Shown here piece after piece: positions 20,514 to 27,906 of a stretch of 45,974 nt of DNA. Origin of the DNA: Actinomycetes bacterium (GTDB lineage Bacteria; Actinomycetota; Thermoleophilia; Solirubrobacterales; 70-9); contig JAEZIQ010000097.1 in assembly GCA_023436605.1 (NCBI GenBank), positions 1-45,974 on the forward strand, in the 5' to 3' direction. A program made the translations under genes and the position numbers. The notes beneath the pieces were generated by a model. The model was not told where the DNA came from, ran no database searches, and worked only from the letters and a program-made list of their open reading frames with translations. The stretch's first letter is position 1. Each line of letters starts with the position of its first letter.

Positions 20514-20547
20514 CCGGAGACTCCACGGAGTCTCCGGTTTCAGTTCT
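20514..20547. terminator. Bidirectional intrinsic terminator after csrA
   Basis: Perfect 10-bp stem CCGGAGACTC (20514-20523) and GAGTCTCCGG (20528-20537) closed by the tetraloop CACG and followed by TTTCAGTTCT. It lies between csrA and the convergent small membrane protein gene. Confidence 0.85.
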
Positions 20548-20785
20548 AGCCCATAACCAGGAGCAGAGCCTCGAACATGGCGATGGTCACAACGACCACG
20601 GTCACGATCAGGCAAACGGCCAGCACGCTGAAGCGCACCTTGCCCTGCTGCTGGGAGCGCGTCACCCTGCGGGCACGCGAACGGTTCACGGCGCGGTTGC
20701 GAAGCTGCTCCCGTCGACGCTGCTCGAGAACTTTCTGCTGTTCGAAGGCTGCTTCGAACTGATTTACGCTTTGACGCATTCTCAT
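20546..20785 (-). CDS. Small single-pass membrane protein with basic helical N terminus
   Basis: About 79 residues. The N-terminal ~45 residues are a strongly charged helix (FEAAFEQQKVLEQRRREQLRN, then VNRSRARRVTRS). A single hydrophobic helix follows near the C terminus (VRFSVLAVCLIVTVVVVTIA), and the product ends in VMG. The basic segment next to the membrane predicts a cytoplasmic N terminus. I placed the start at ATG 20785 (MRMRQSVNQFE); an earlier start at 20836 is possible but adds residues without obvious structure. Not recognised as a known family. Confidence 0.55.
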   Translation of the reverse strand: MRMRQSVNQFEAAFEQQKVLEQRRREQLRNRAVNRSRARRVTRSQQQGKVRFSVLAVCLIVTVVVVTIAMFEALLLVMG

Positions 20786-20828
20786 AGTGGTTCGGTCAGC
20801 CGAAAGCGAACTTTCAAAAACAGACCGT

Positions 20829-20852
20829 CCAATCACCGTAGCAAATGATTGG
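20829..20852. promoter_or_regulatory. Inverted repeat upstream of the small membrane protein
   Basis: CCAATCA (20829-20835) and TGATTGG (20846-20852) form 7-bp perfect arms with a 10-base spacer, 44 bp before the 20785 start on the minus strand and just after the nuclease stop. It could be an operator or a weak terminator hairpin for the nuclease transcript. Confidence 0.25.
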
Positions 20853-20870
20853 CCAATCTCAAGTCTTCGC

Positions 20871-21512
20871 TCACATTCCTGTGTCCGAGATCACAGAAGG
20901 ATCACGGAACCGCACGGCGAAGCTCACCGGTTGGCCTCGGCACGCCGACCAGAGTCCGCGACCGGCCTTGCGGGCCTTGTCTTCGAGCGAAGCGAAGTAG
21001 CCGGCCCGCGATGTGTTGGGCGGGACCTCGAGCGTCCTTGCGTATCCCCGCTCGAGCAGTTCTGCCTGCAGCAGGGTGGAGCCGGAGTAGACGTAGGCCA
21101 GCAGTCGACCGTACCGGTCGCGCCTTTCCCGGTCGAAGACCAGCCTCACCTCGTCGCCTCCGCCGAGCAGCTGCCGGTTCAATTCGGTGGCCTGGGGAGC
21201 GAAGCAGGCCGGGGCGCCCTCGTCGTAGTTCATCTCCGGCGTATCGATCCCGATGTAGCGGACCGACTCGTTCTCGCCGTCGAGCCGAACCCGGATGGTG
21301 TCGCCGTCGGTCACCGAGTCGACCTCCGCAGAAACAGGAGACCCCGCTTTCGCGGGGCCTTCTTCAGATCCATCATCTCTCTGCGTGTACCACCCGATCG
21401 CCCCGAGGACGACCAGCAACACCACCGGGATCAGGGCTCGCCGGAAGTGATCCGGAAAGAGATCCCCGGTCTGGTGTGGCGGGCCACCCAAATGCGAGCG
21501 GGGGTGGCTCAA
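20871..21512 (-). CDS. Thermonuclease (SNase-like) family protein, membrane-anchored or secreted
   Basis: A 213-residue protein with a Staphylococcus-nuclease fold. One N-terminal hydrophobic helix (about 26-41, ALIPVVLLVVLGAIGWY) serves as signal anchor or uncleaved signal. The catalytic domain shows VTDGDTIRVRL (calcium-binding Asp residues), VRYIGIDTPEM (Arg, Asp, Glu of the active site), DRERRDRYGRLLAYVY (second catalytic Arg), and LLERGYART, DKARKAGRGLWS. All expected active-site residues appear present, so an active calcium-dependent nuclease outside the membrane is likely. Its TTG start comes directly after the aldolase stop, so translation is probably coupled. It may have a role in nutrient scavenging from extracellular DNA. 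Confidence 0.88.
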   Translation of the reverse strand: MSHPRSHLGGPPHQTGDLFPDHFRRALIPVVLLVVLGAIGWYTQRDDGSEEGPAKAGSPVSAEVDSVTDGDTIRVRLDGENESVRYIGIDTPEMNYDEGAPACFAPQATELNRQLLGGGDEVRLVFDRERRDRYGRLLAYVYSGSTLLQAELLERGYARTLEVPPNTSRAGYFASLEDKARKAGRGLWSACRGQPVSFAVRFRDPSVISDTGM

Positions 21513-21513
21513 G

Positions 21514-22434
21514 CTACGGGGTGCGCTTCACGTTGGCGAGCAGGGTCTCCTTGATCTGCGCGATGATCTCGAGGGCCTCATTCCACTCGCGCTGCCAGAC
21601 GTTGCGGCCGAAGATCACTCCGGAGCCGCCAGCGTCCATCACCGACTTGGTGTGGCCGAGCACGGTCGCATCGTCGGTCTTCGAACCGCCCGAGAGGACG
21701 ACCAGCGAACGGCCGGCCGACTCGACGCACTGACGCATCGCTTCTTCGGCGGTGACGTCGAACTCGTTGTAGGGCGGCTGGGTGGCCTTGTCCTTCTCGG
21801 CGTCGATCTTGGGGTAGTTCAGCTTGACGACATCGGCGCCCATTTCCATGGCCAGACGGGCGGCGTAGTCGATCGCGTAGAAGGAATTGGCGCCACCCTT
21901 GGCGTCGATCGCCTCGCCACGCGGGTAGGACCAGACGACCAGCGGCATGCCGAAGCGGTCGCAGTCCTGGCGGACCTGACGCAGCTGCGCGAGATCCTCG
22001 TCCTGGCGAGGGGAGCCCACGTAGAGGGTGTAGCCGATCGCGTCGGCGCCGAGGCGAACCGCATCCTCGACGGTCGCGTTGCATGCGGAGAAAGCGTGGG
22101 CGGAGGAGGGGATGTCCGTCTTGCCGTTGACCTTGAGGATCAGCGGCACCTCACCGGCGTAGTCCGGGTAGTACTTCTCGGCCATGCCGATCTGGCAGGC
22201 GAGCGCCGAGTAGCCGGCTTCGGCGGCCAGCTTGAACTGGTACTCCGGATCCTTCGAGGCCGGGTTCGGGAAGAAGTCCCGGGGCCCGTGCTCGATGCCC
22301 TGGTCGATCGGCAGCAGCATCAGGGTTCCGTTACCCGGGCCGAACTCGAAGAGCAACCGGTGAAGTCGCGCGCGCTTGCCCGGAGGCAGCGTCGCAAGCA
22401 ATGACTTCTGTTCGGTCAGGGTGTTGGCTTCCAT
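21514..22434 (-). CDS. Class I fructose-bisphosphate aldolase (DhnA/FbaB type)
   Basis: A 306-residue TIM-barrel aldolase of the archaeal/DhnA type that splits fructose 1,6-bisphosphate to DHAP and glyceraldehyde 3-phosphate using a Schiff-base lysine. Visible segments: LLPIDQGIEHGP near the N terminus, LGADAIGYTLYVGSP, YPRGEAID, the probable Schiff-base lysine in MGADVVKLNYPK, LVVLSGGSKT, and GGSGVIFGRNVWQR at the phosphate site. ATG start with the excellent ribosome site AGGAGGACC. With enolase in the same window this supports a standard glycolysis/gluconeogenesis. The nuclease gene follows immediately. Confidence 0.93.
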   Translation of the reverse strand: MEANTLTEQKSLLATLPPGKRARLHRLLFEFGPGNGTLMLLPIDQGIEHGPRDFFPNPASKDPEYQFKLAAEAGYSALACQIGMAEKYYPDYAGEVPLILKVNGKTDIPSSAHAFSACNATVEDAVRLGADAIGYTLYVGSPRQDEDLAQLRQVRQDCDRFGMPLVVWSYPRGEAIDAKGGANSFYAIDYAARLAMEMGADVVKLNYPKIDAEKDKATQPPYNEFDVTAEEAMRQCVESAGRSLVVLSGGSKTDDATVLGHTKSVMDAGGSGVIFGRNVWQREWNEALEIIAQIKETLLANVKRTP

Positions 22435-22527
22435 TTGCTTCTCGGTCCTCCTGGGGGATTTGGAAAGAGTCTTAACGGGCAGTATGTCAATGCCGGAGCG
22501 GATCAGGTGGCTATCCTCGGGTAAGCG

Positions 22528-23313
22528 ATGAGCGAAACCGAACTCAGCGTTGTCTGCAAATCATGCGGGGCCGAAGTCAGCCCCTACGTGACCGAGTGCC
22601 CGTACTGTGGCGCCCGGGTCCGCAAACGTGCTCCGGATCTCGAACGGGGCGGCGACGGAGGGCTCGAACCGAAGCAATCCCGACGTGAAAAACGCCGGGA
22701 AGAGAAGGCCCGTCAGAAGGCTGTCCGTCAGCTCCGATCAGCCCCTGCCGTCACGGTCGGCTCCCGCCCCTGGGCGACGATCCTGCTCATCGTGATCCCG
22801 GCCGTGGCGATGCTGGTGCGGATCGCCTTGGGTAACGCGCTCGTCGATTTCGGCGGTCTGGTCGTGCCGTTCGACGAAGAGTGGTGGCGGGTCATCACCG
22901 CCCCCTTCGCCTACCTGAGCGTCGGCTATCTCTTCGCGGTCGGCCTCGCGATCGCCCTTTTCGGTTCGCGGCTCGAGCGCAGGCTGGGAACGGTTCCCAC
23001 CTTTGTGCTGCTGGTTGCCTGCGGCTCCCTCGGTGTTCTCGCCGCGTCGGCCGTGGCCGATGCCCGTGACGCGGTTACCGTGATCGCGGGCGGCAACGGC
23101 ATCGCCCTCGGGGCGATCACCGCCTGGTTCACCGCCAACCGCTCCGCGATGAAAGCCGAGGGCGAGTGGGTCGACATGATCGGGGTACTGATTGCCGCCC
23201 TGGTCATCCTGCTGCTTCCGGTGGTGGTCCCGACCGCCGACTTCTGGTCCGGGCTCGCCGGCGGCCTGGTCGGCCTGCTGGCCGGTCTGCTGGCCACCCG
23301 TGTGAACCGGTAA
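22528..23313 (+). CDS. Zinc-ribbon, rhomboid-fold membrane protein (probably inactive protease)
   Basis: A 261-residue protein. The N terminus is a zinc ribbon with CxxC pairs at Cys10/Cys13 and Cys24/Cys27 (CKSCG, CPYCG). A charged helix rich in Lys/Arg/Glu follows (about 48-68), then about six hydrophobic helices (82-258). The membrane part looks like a rhomboid: EEWWRVITAPFAYLSVGYLF corresponds to the loop-1 WR region, and GGNGIALGAI (188-197) to the GxSG serine motif. The catalytic Ser is Asn190, and no His is found in the last helix (SGLAGGLVGLLAG). The protease chemistry is therefore missing, as in iRhoms. It may instead bind membrane clients. ATG start; divergent from the aldolase. Confidence 0.75.
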   Translation: MSETELSVVCKSCGAEVSPYVTECPYCGARVRKRAPDLERGGDGGLEPKQSRREKRREEKARQKAVRQLRSAPAVTVGSRPWATILLIVIPAVAMLVRIALGNALVDFGGLVVPFDEEWWRVITAPFAYLSVGYLFAVGLAIALFGSRLERRLGTVPTFVLLVACGSLGVLAASAVADARDAVTVIAGGNGIALGAITAWFTANRSAMKAEGEWVDMIGVLIAALVILLLPVVVPTADFWSGLAGGLVGLLAGLLATRVNR

Positions 23314-23330
23314 TCCGCTCCCGGCAACCA

Positions 23331-23369
23331 GGTTCAAATCACCGGTGCCATATCCCGGTGATTTGAACC
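23331..23369. repeat. Perfect 15-bp hairpin in the intergenic region
   Basis: GGTTCAAATCACCGG (23331-23345) and CCGGTGATTTGAACC (23355-23369) are perfectly complementary around a 9-base loop. It lies just after the rhomboid-like gene. There is no T-tract. It could act as a U-less terminator, an RNA processing or protection element, or a protein-binding palindrome. The GGTTCAAATC arm resembles a tRNA T-loop, but no tRNA is present. Confidence 0.7.
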
Positions 23370-23433
23370 GAGACAGCCAAAGACCGTCCGGACGGGCGCG
23401 GAAACCGGCATGGGGTTGGCTAAGGTTGCGGGG

Positions 23434-23790
23434 GTGTCCGAGCATTCCATCTCTGATGAAGAACTGGCCGCGGCCGTCGCGCGGCTGAGTGACCCCGAAC
23501 GTTTTCGCGAAGCCGAGATGCTGGTGTCCCGGGTCGCCCCAGGCCTTTCGGCGGTGCTGGTCAGCGCCCTCGGCGAGGGAGGCTGGTTCGGGGAATCGCA
23601 TCAGTCCGAGACCCTCAAGGCAGCCACCATCCCGGACCCGGACGAACGCCTCAAAGCGGTTCATGCCCTGCTCACCGAAGAGACCCAGATGGGAATGATG
23701 GTCGGGGTCGCTGTGGGCTGGGCGCTCAGGCAGGAGCTTCAGGAAAGCGGTGCGATCGGCACCCCCGAAAACGAGAACGAGGAGAGCTGA
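23434..23790 (+). CDS. Uncharacterised 118-aa helical protein
   Basis: Not recognised. The product is acidic and mostly helical (SISDEELAAAVARLSDPERFREAEMLV). It carries a Gly/Trp-containing centre, LGEGGWFGESHQSE, then MGMMVGVAVGWALRQEL, which is amphipathic rather than a clear membrane span. GTG 23434 (product MSEHSISDEE) is preferred over ATG 23410 because the purine-rich GCGGGGG lies just before it. It ends 2 bp before the UPF0173 hydrolase gene, so the two are likely co-translated and may be functionally linked. Confidence 0.65.
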   Translation: MSEHSISDEELAAAVARLSDPERFREAEMLVSRVAPGLSAVLVSALGEGGWFGESHQSETLKAATIPDPDERLKAVHALLTEETQMGMMVGVAVGWALRQELQESGAIGTPENENEES

Positions 23791-23792
23791 AA

Positions 23793-24509
23793 ATGGAGAT
23801 CCGCTACCACGGACATTCGTGCTTCGAGTTGAGCGAAGGGGAGACGACCCTGATCGTCGATCCTTTCCTCGCTCCCAACAATCCGAAGGCCGATCTGACT
23901 GCCGACGATGTCTCGGTCACCCACCTGGCCCTGACTCACGGTCATGCCGACCACGTCGCCGACGCCGTCGCGGTAGCGACGAAGAACAAACCGCAATGTG
24001 TGGCAATGGTCGAGGTCGCAAACTGGCTCGAGATGCAGGGGGTCGAGAACGTTTCCGACCCCAACCTGGGCGGCACGGTCCGCTTCGATGACGCCGGCCT
24101 TTCGATCAAGCTGGTCCAGGCCTTCCACACCAACACCCTGCCCGGCTCCGACGAGCGGCCCTTCAGCGCCGAGCTCGGCACCCCGATCGGGATGCCGGCC
24201 GGTCTGATCATCGAGATGGGTGGATTGACCCTTTATGACGCCGGTGACACCTGCCTTTTCGGTGACATGGAGCTGATCGGCAAACGCCATGGGGTCGACA
24301 TCGCCCTGCTCCCAATCGGCGGGCACTACACGATGGACCGCGAGGACGCCGCCTACGCGGCCGAACTGATCGGGGCCCGGCGGGTCATCCCGATTCACTA
24401 CGACACCTTCCCCCCGATCGAGACCGACACCGGCGCCTTCGCCGATGACCTCGCCGCCAAGGGGATCGAAGCGATCATCCTCGAACCGGGCGAAACGCGC
24501 ACTCTCTGA
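23793..24509 (+). CDS. UPF0173 metal-dependent hydrolase (metallo-beta-lactamase fold)
   Basis: A 238-residue cytosolic hydrolase. The N terminus MEIRYHGHSCFEL is diagnostic for the UPF0173 group. The metal-binding motif is THGHADHV (HxHxDH), followed by the later ligands in VQAFHTN, YDAGDTCLF and IPIHYDTFPPIE. The length matches the family. Family members bind two metal ions; physiological substrates are poorly known. ATG start 2 bp after the previous stop, with GAGGAG overlapping that gene's end. Followed by a strong terminator. Confidence 0.92.
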   Translation: MEIRYHGHSCFELSEGETTLIVDPFLAPNNPKADLTADDVSVTHLALTHGHADHVADAVAVATKNKPQCVAMVEVANWLEMQGVENVSDPNLGGTVRFDDAGLSIKLVQAFHTNTLPGSDERPFSAELGTPIGMPAGLIIEMGGLTLYDAGDTCLFGDMELIGKRHGVDIALLPIGGHYTMDREDAAYAAELIGARRVIPIHYDTFPPIETDTGAFADDLAAKGIEAIILEPGETRTL

Positions 24510-24528
24510 GGCGGTCCCCTTAAACGAA

Positions 24529-24554
24529 GAACGCCGCCCGGCGGGGCGGCGTTC
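24529..24554. terminator. Bidirectional stem-loop terminator
   Basis: Perfect 10-bp stem GAACGCCGCC (24529-24538) and GGCGGCGTTC (24545-24554) with a 6-base loop, between the convergent ends of the UPF0173 gene and the sigma-factor gene. TTAAACGAA precedes it and TCACAGG follows, so the U-tract is weak in both directions. Confidence 0.7.
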
Positions 24555-24573
24555 TCACAGGTCGTGTTGCCGG

Positions 24574-26106
24574 TTACTGGCCGGTCGTTCCCTGGGGCGT
24601 GGCCGGCGGGGCCGGGGCCGGGCTCGGCGAGGTCGGCACCACCGGGGTGGCCGGGTCGGTTACGACCGGAGTGGTCGGGGTCGAGCCGGGAACCTGCGGC
24701 GAGGTGGCCGGGTCGGTCACAACTTCAACCGGAACCGTGGCCGGGCCTTCGTTGACGATCTCGTCCGGCGGGTAGGTGGTGCGACCTTCGAGGCCGTCGC
24801 CACCTTCACCTGTCGCCGGGGCGGTCGGGGTCACCGGTTCCACCGGAGCGGTCGGAGCGGCGTCCGGGCTGGTGGCCGGCGGCGTCACAGCCTCGGGACC
24901 CGGCGCCGGAACAACTTCGGTCGGTGCGGCCGTGGCCTTGTCCAGCTCGGGTTCGGTCACCTCCGACGGGATCACGGGAGCGGCGTGAGCCGGCTTGGCC
25001 GGATCGGCAGAAGCGATCGTCTTGGTCGTCGTGGCCGAGTTGCTGTCAACCGGGCTGGTCGAAACCTTTTCCTTGACCTCGACGGCACCGGCGGTGATCA
25101 CCGCCGCGGTGACGACTCCGGCCCGGGCCTTGGCGCCACCCGCGCTGGTCACGGCACCGATGCCCGAAGCGGCACCAGCGCCGGCGCTCATCGCGGCGGC
25201 ACTTGCTCCGGCACCCGCACCGGCGGCGCCGGCAGCTCCAGCACCGGCACCGGCAGCACCGGTTCCGGCGGCGCCGGATCCGGCAGCACCGCCACCGAGT
25301 CCGAGCTTGGCCGCGATCGCGCCCTTAAGGGCGACCAGCGGACCGATCGGCATCAGGGCGGCGAGCGCCTTGTTGTCGGTTCGAAGCTGTTTACGGAAGG
25401 CGGAGCATTCCTCGCAGTCACGCACGTGGCGGCGGACCGGGCCGGAAGCCTTGGTCAGTCCTTCGGCGGCTTCGGCGAGCTCGACCCGGACTTCGCCGCA
25501 GGTCAGCATGCGGGCCTGGCTCGCCTCGGCCAGCGAGATGCGGGCCCGGACCAGCAGCGACTTGACCGAAGGCACGGTCGTGTCCATCGCTTCGGCGATC
25601 TCCTCGTAGGAGAGGGCATCGATCTCGCGCAGGAGCAGGGCGGCGCGCTGGGTTTCGGGCAGCTTGGTCACATCCTGCAGGAGCTGGCGGAACTCCTCGC
25701 GGTTGTGAACCTTCTCCGCGGTCGAAGCGGCATCCACCATCGGGACGAGGTCCATCGACTCCTGAGCGATCGCCTTCGGCTTGCGCAGGTGATTCAAAGA
25801 ACGGTTACGGGCGATCCGGTACAGCCAGGGGCGAAGGTTGATCTCCCGGTTGTCGGCCATCATCGCCTTGTAGGCGTTGACGAAGACTTCCTGGAGAACG
25901 TCCTCGGCGTCCTCGGTCGATCCGATCATCTGCCGGCAGAAGCCGAGCAGACGAGCCTGGTACCGGTCGACGATCGTGTCGAAAGCTCCCGCGTTGCCGG
26001 CCCGCACCATGGCGACCAGCTTCTCGTCGCCTTGAAGCTTCAGCAGGGGCGACTTCCGGGCGAGTAGACCTCGACGTGCCGCGTGATTTAGTGCCGATGC
26101 TTCCAA
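24574..26106 (-). CDS. ECF sigma factor with fused zinc-finger, hydrophobic and Pro/Thr-rich C-terminal extension
   Basis: A 510-residue protein; plain ECF sigmas are about 200. Region 2 spans about 28-108 (DEKLVAMVRAGNAGAFDTIV, STEDAEDVLQEVFVNAYKA, RPWLYRIARNRSLNHLR). Region 4 spans about 147-200 (LPETQRAALLLREIDALSYE, VPSVKSLLVRAR). A segment like the zinc anti-sigma domain follows: Cys203, His227, Cys231, Cys234 (HVRDCEEC). Then come a hydrophobic stretch (248-270), a Gly/Ala low-complexity region (270-325), a weak membrane-span candidate (328-344), and about 160 residues rich in Pro, Thr, Ala and Val typical of an exported stalk. The architecture suggests a sigma factor carrying its own inhibitory and possibly membrane-tethering module. 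TTG start preceded by AAGGAG. No separate anti-sigma gene is adjacent. Confidence 0.85.
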   Translation of the reverse strand: MEASALNHAARRGLLARKSPLLKLQGDEKLVAMVRAGNAGAFDTIVDRYQARLLGFCRQMIGSTEDAEDVLQEVFVNAYKAMMADNREINLRPWLYRIARNRSLNHLRKPKAIAQESMDLVPMVDAASTAEKVHNREEFRQLLQDVTKLPETQRAALLLREIDALSYEEIAEAMDTTVPSVKSLLVRARISLAEASQARMLTCGEVRVELAEAAEGLTKASGPVRRHVRDCEECSAFRKQLRTDNKALAALMPIGPLVALKGAIAAKLGLGGGAAGSGAAGTGAAGAGAGAAGAAGAGAGASAAAMSAGAGAASGIGAVTSAGGAKARAGVVTAAVITAGAVEVKEKVSTSPVDSNSATTTKTIASADPAKPAHAAPVIPSEVTEPELDKATAAPTEVVPAPGPEAVTPPATSPDAAPTAPVEPVTPTAPATGEGGDGLEGRTTYPPDEIVNEGPATVPVEVVTDPATSPQVPGSTPTTPVVTDPATPVVPTSPSPAPAPPATPQGTTGQ

Positions 26107-26283
26107 GGGACTCCTTCAGACTGGGAACCTTGCGGTTCGGGTTTCCTCCTGTGCTTACGGAAACACCGTACCCAGCCAAATGTAGCGGTCTCTTAACGCG
26201 GATATTCCAATTCCTAAAGATTTGTCCGCATTCACCATTGTACGGGGGTAACCCGCCGAAGGCCCAGGTTTTAGGCTTGGGGA
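26107..26283. other. AT-richer intergenic region between the sigma gene and tRNA-Leu
   Basis: About 177 bp with no gene. The part from about 26,178 to 26,245 is distinctly AT-richer than its surroundings and must hold the promoters for the sigma gene (minus strand) and for tRNA-Leu (plus strand). I could not fit a convincing -35/-10 pair for either. Confidence 0.4.
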
Positions 26284-26368
26284 GCCCGGATGGCGGAACG
26301 GTAGACGCCGCGGCCTTAAAAGCCGCTGTCCCTTCGGGGGCGTGCGGGTTCGAATCCCGCTCCGGGTA
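26284..26368 (+). tRNA. tRNA-Leu (anticodon UAA)
   Basis: An 85-base class II tRNA. The acceptor strand GCCCGGA pairs with TCCGGGT (G1-T72 wobble), discriminator A73. Anticodon stem GCGGC/GCCGC encloses the loop CTTAAAA, giving anticodon TAA. A long variable arm with a UUCG loop (TGTCCCTTCGGGGGCGT) identifies the leucine class. The T-arm is GCGGGTTCGAATCCCGC. CCA is not encoded. Confidence 0.95.
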
Positions 26369-26440
26369 TTAAGTGCGGAAGAGGGCGTTGAGGGCTAGGC
26401 TTGGACCACATCGTCCGCACGCTGAGAAGGGAACAACCAA

Positions 26441-27886
26441 TTGACTAAAGAGCGACCGCATCTCGGGTGGGTCAGGTTCGTAATGGTTCTGGCCGGGGTC
26501 GTGACCCTTCTGGCGATTCTCTCGACCTGGGTCGACCGTCAGGTCTTCGACACCCAGGAATGGGGCGACACCTCGGAGAAGCTGCTCCAGAATCCCGAGA
26601 TTCAGCAGGCGGTTGCCAACTACGCGGTCGATGAGCTCTACGCGAACGTAGACGTGCAGGGCGAGCTGAAGAAGAACCTCGACAAGGTCAACAAGGACCT
26701 CGGTGACGTCCTGGCCGGGCCACTGGCCGGGCTTGGCCGGCAAGGTGCCGACGAGCTAGCCCTGAAGGCACTCGAGAGCTCGCAGCTCCAGACCCTCTGG
26801 CGCAGCGCAAACGAAGCCGCCCAGAAGACCCTGGTCGACCTGATCGAGGATCGCGGCGATATCGTCACGACCGGTGGAGGCCAGGTTCGCCTCCAGCTGA
26901 AGCCGCTGATCGTCGAGATCGCCGACCAGGTCGGACTCGGCAACCAGGCGAGGGACAAGATCCCGGATTCGGTCGGCGAAATCGAGATCGTCGACTCGGA
27001 AGAGCTCGCTCAGGTCCAGACCGTGGCGAAGCTGATTCATGGCACCGCCCTGATCTCCTCTCTTCTCGCGATCGCCCTGATCGCCCTGGCCGTCTACCTT
27101 TCGCCCGGCTACCGTTGGCTGACTCTGCTCTGGCTGGCGGTGACCCTGGTGGTCGTCGCCGTGCTGGTCCTGATCATCAGGTCGGTGGCCGGCAACATCC
27201 TGGTGCCCGAGCTGGCGACGCCGGATGTCCAGCCCGCAGCCCACGCTGCCTGGGATATAGCCACCGAACTTCTGCACTCGATTGCCTGGACGGTGATCTG
27301 GTCGGCCTTCCTGCTGGCCCTGCTGGCCTGGCTGATCGCGCCGACCAAACCGTCGGCCCGGGTTCGCGAGTTCCTCGCGGTCCCGTTCGGTCGCTACCCC
27401 GGCGTCGCCTTCGGCGTCCTCGGGTTGATCGCTTTCGTCTTCCTGCTGATGGGTGCCGGTGACGGACGCGAGCTCCTGGTCCGGCTGGAGATCGTCATTT
27501 TCGCCGGAATCGGTGCCTGGTTTTTCCGGCGTCAGCTCATGCTCGAGTTCCCGGACGCCGATTTCGCCGCGCTCAGGGAATTCGGCGAACGTTCCCGGGA
27601 CAAGGTTAAGGAGGCCTGGGCCGAAAGGCCTAAGAACATCCAGATGCCGAAGTTCGGGGGCAAGACCGGCGAAGAAGCAGAAGGCGGCGAGGAATCAGCG
27701 GGTCAGGCGCAGCCCGAAGCGGAGACTGCCGTGCTTCCCGCCGCTCCGGAACCGGCCGCTCCCGCGCCGGCGTCCGAGTCGAGTCGGCTCGACCAGCTTG
27801 AGCAGCTGGGACGGCTCAAGGAGGCAGGGGTGCTCGACGACGAGGAGTTCGCGGCCGAGAAGAAACGGATCCTCGGCGAAAGCTGA
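26441..27886 (+). CDS. Multi-pass membrane protein with C-terminal SHOCT domain
   Basis: A 481-residue protein. One N-terminal transmembrane helix (about 10-30) is followed by a long extracytoplasmic helical region (about 35-195) with EWGDTSEKLLQNPEIQQAVA, then about five further helices between 200 and 370. A cytoplasmic tail rich in Glu, Ala and Pro follows, and at the end a SHOCT motif (LDQLEQLGRLKEAGVLDDEE and the FAAEKKRIL that follows it), a short oligomerisation or protein-interaction module. Actinobacteria commonly carry proteins of this layout without known function. TTG start at 26441 with GAAGGGA about 10 bp upstream. Confidence 0.75.
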   Translation: MTKERPHLGWVRFVMVLAGVVTLLAILSTWVDRQVFDTQEWGDTSEKLLQNPEIQQAVANYAVDELYANVDVQGELKKNLDKVNKDLGDVLAGPLAGLGRQGADELALKALESSQLQTLWRSANEAAQKTLVDLIEDRGDIVTTGGGQVRLQLKPLIVEIADQVGLGNQARDKIPDSVGEIEIVDSEELAQVQTVAKLIHGTALISSLLAIALIALAVYLSPGYRWLTLLWLAVTLVVVAVLVLIIRSVAGNILVPELATPDVQPAAHAAWDIATELLHSIAWTVIWSAFLLALLAWLIAPTKPSARVREFLAVPFGRYPGVAFGVLGLIAFVFLLMGAGDGRELLVRLEIVIFAGIGAWFFRRQLMLEFPDADFAALREFGERSRDKVKEAWAERPKNIQMPKFGGKTGEEAEGGEESAGQAQPEAETAVLPAAPEPAAPAPASESSRLDQLEQLGRLKEAGVLDDEEFAAEKKRILGES

Positions 27887-27906
27887 GGGTCCCAGGCCAG
27901 CCCCGG

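Noticed and set aside
20203..20526. Minus-strand 107-codon frame covering csrA.
   Set aside because: csrA is a full-length, textbook protein on the plus strand; the antisense frame has no recognisable features.
23331..23369. tRNA-like sequence GGTTCAAATC.
   Set aside because: It is one arm of a perfect hairpin; no acceptor, anticodon or D-arm can be formed around it.
26284..26440. tRNA-Leu as an integration site for a mobile element.
   Set aside because: No integrase, no repeat of the tRNA 3' end seen nearby, and the next gene is an ordinary membrane protein.
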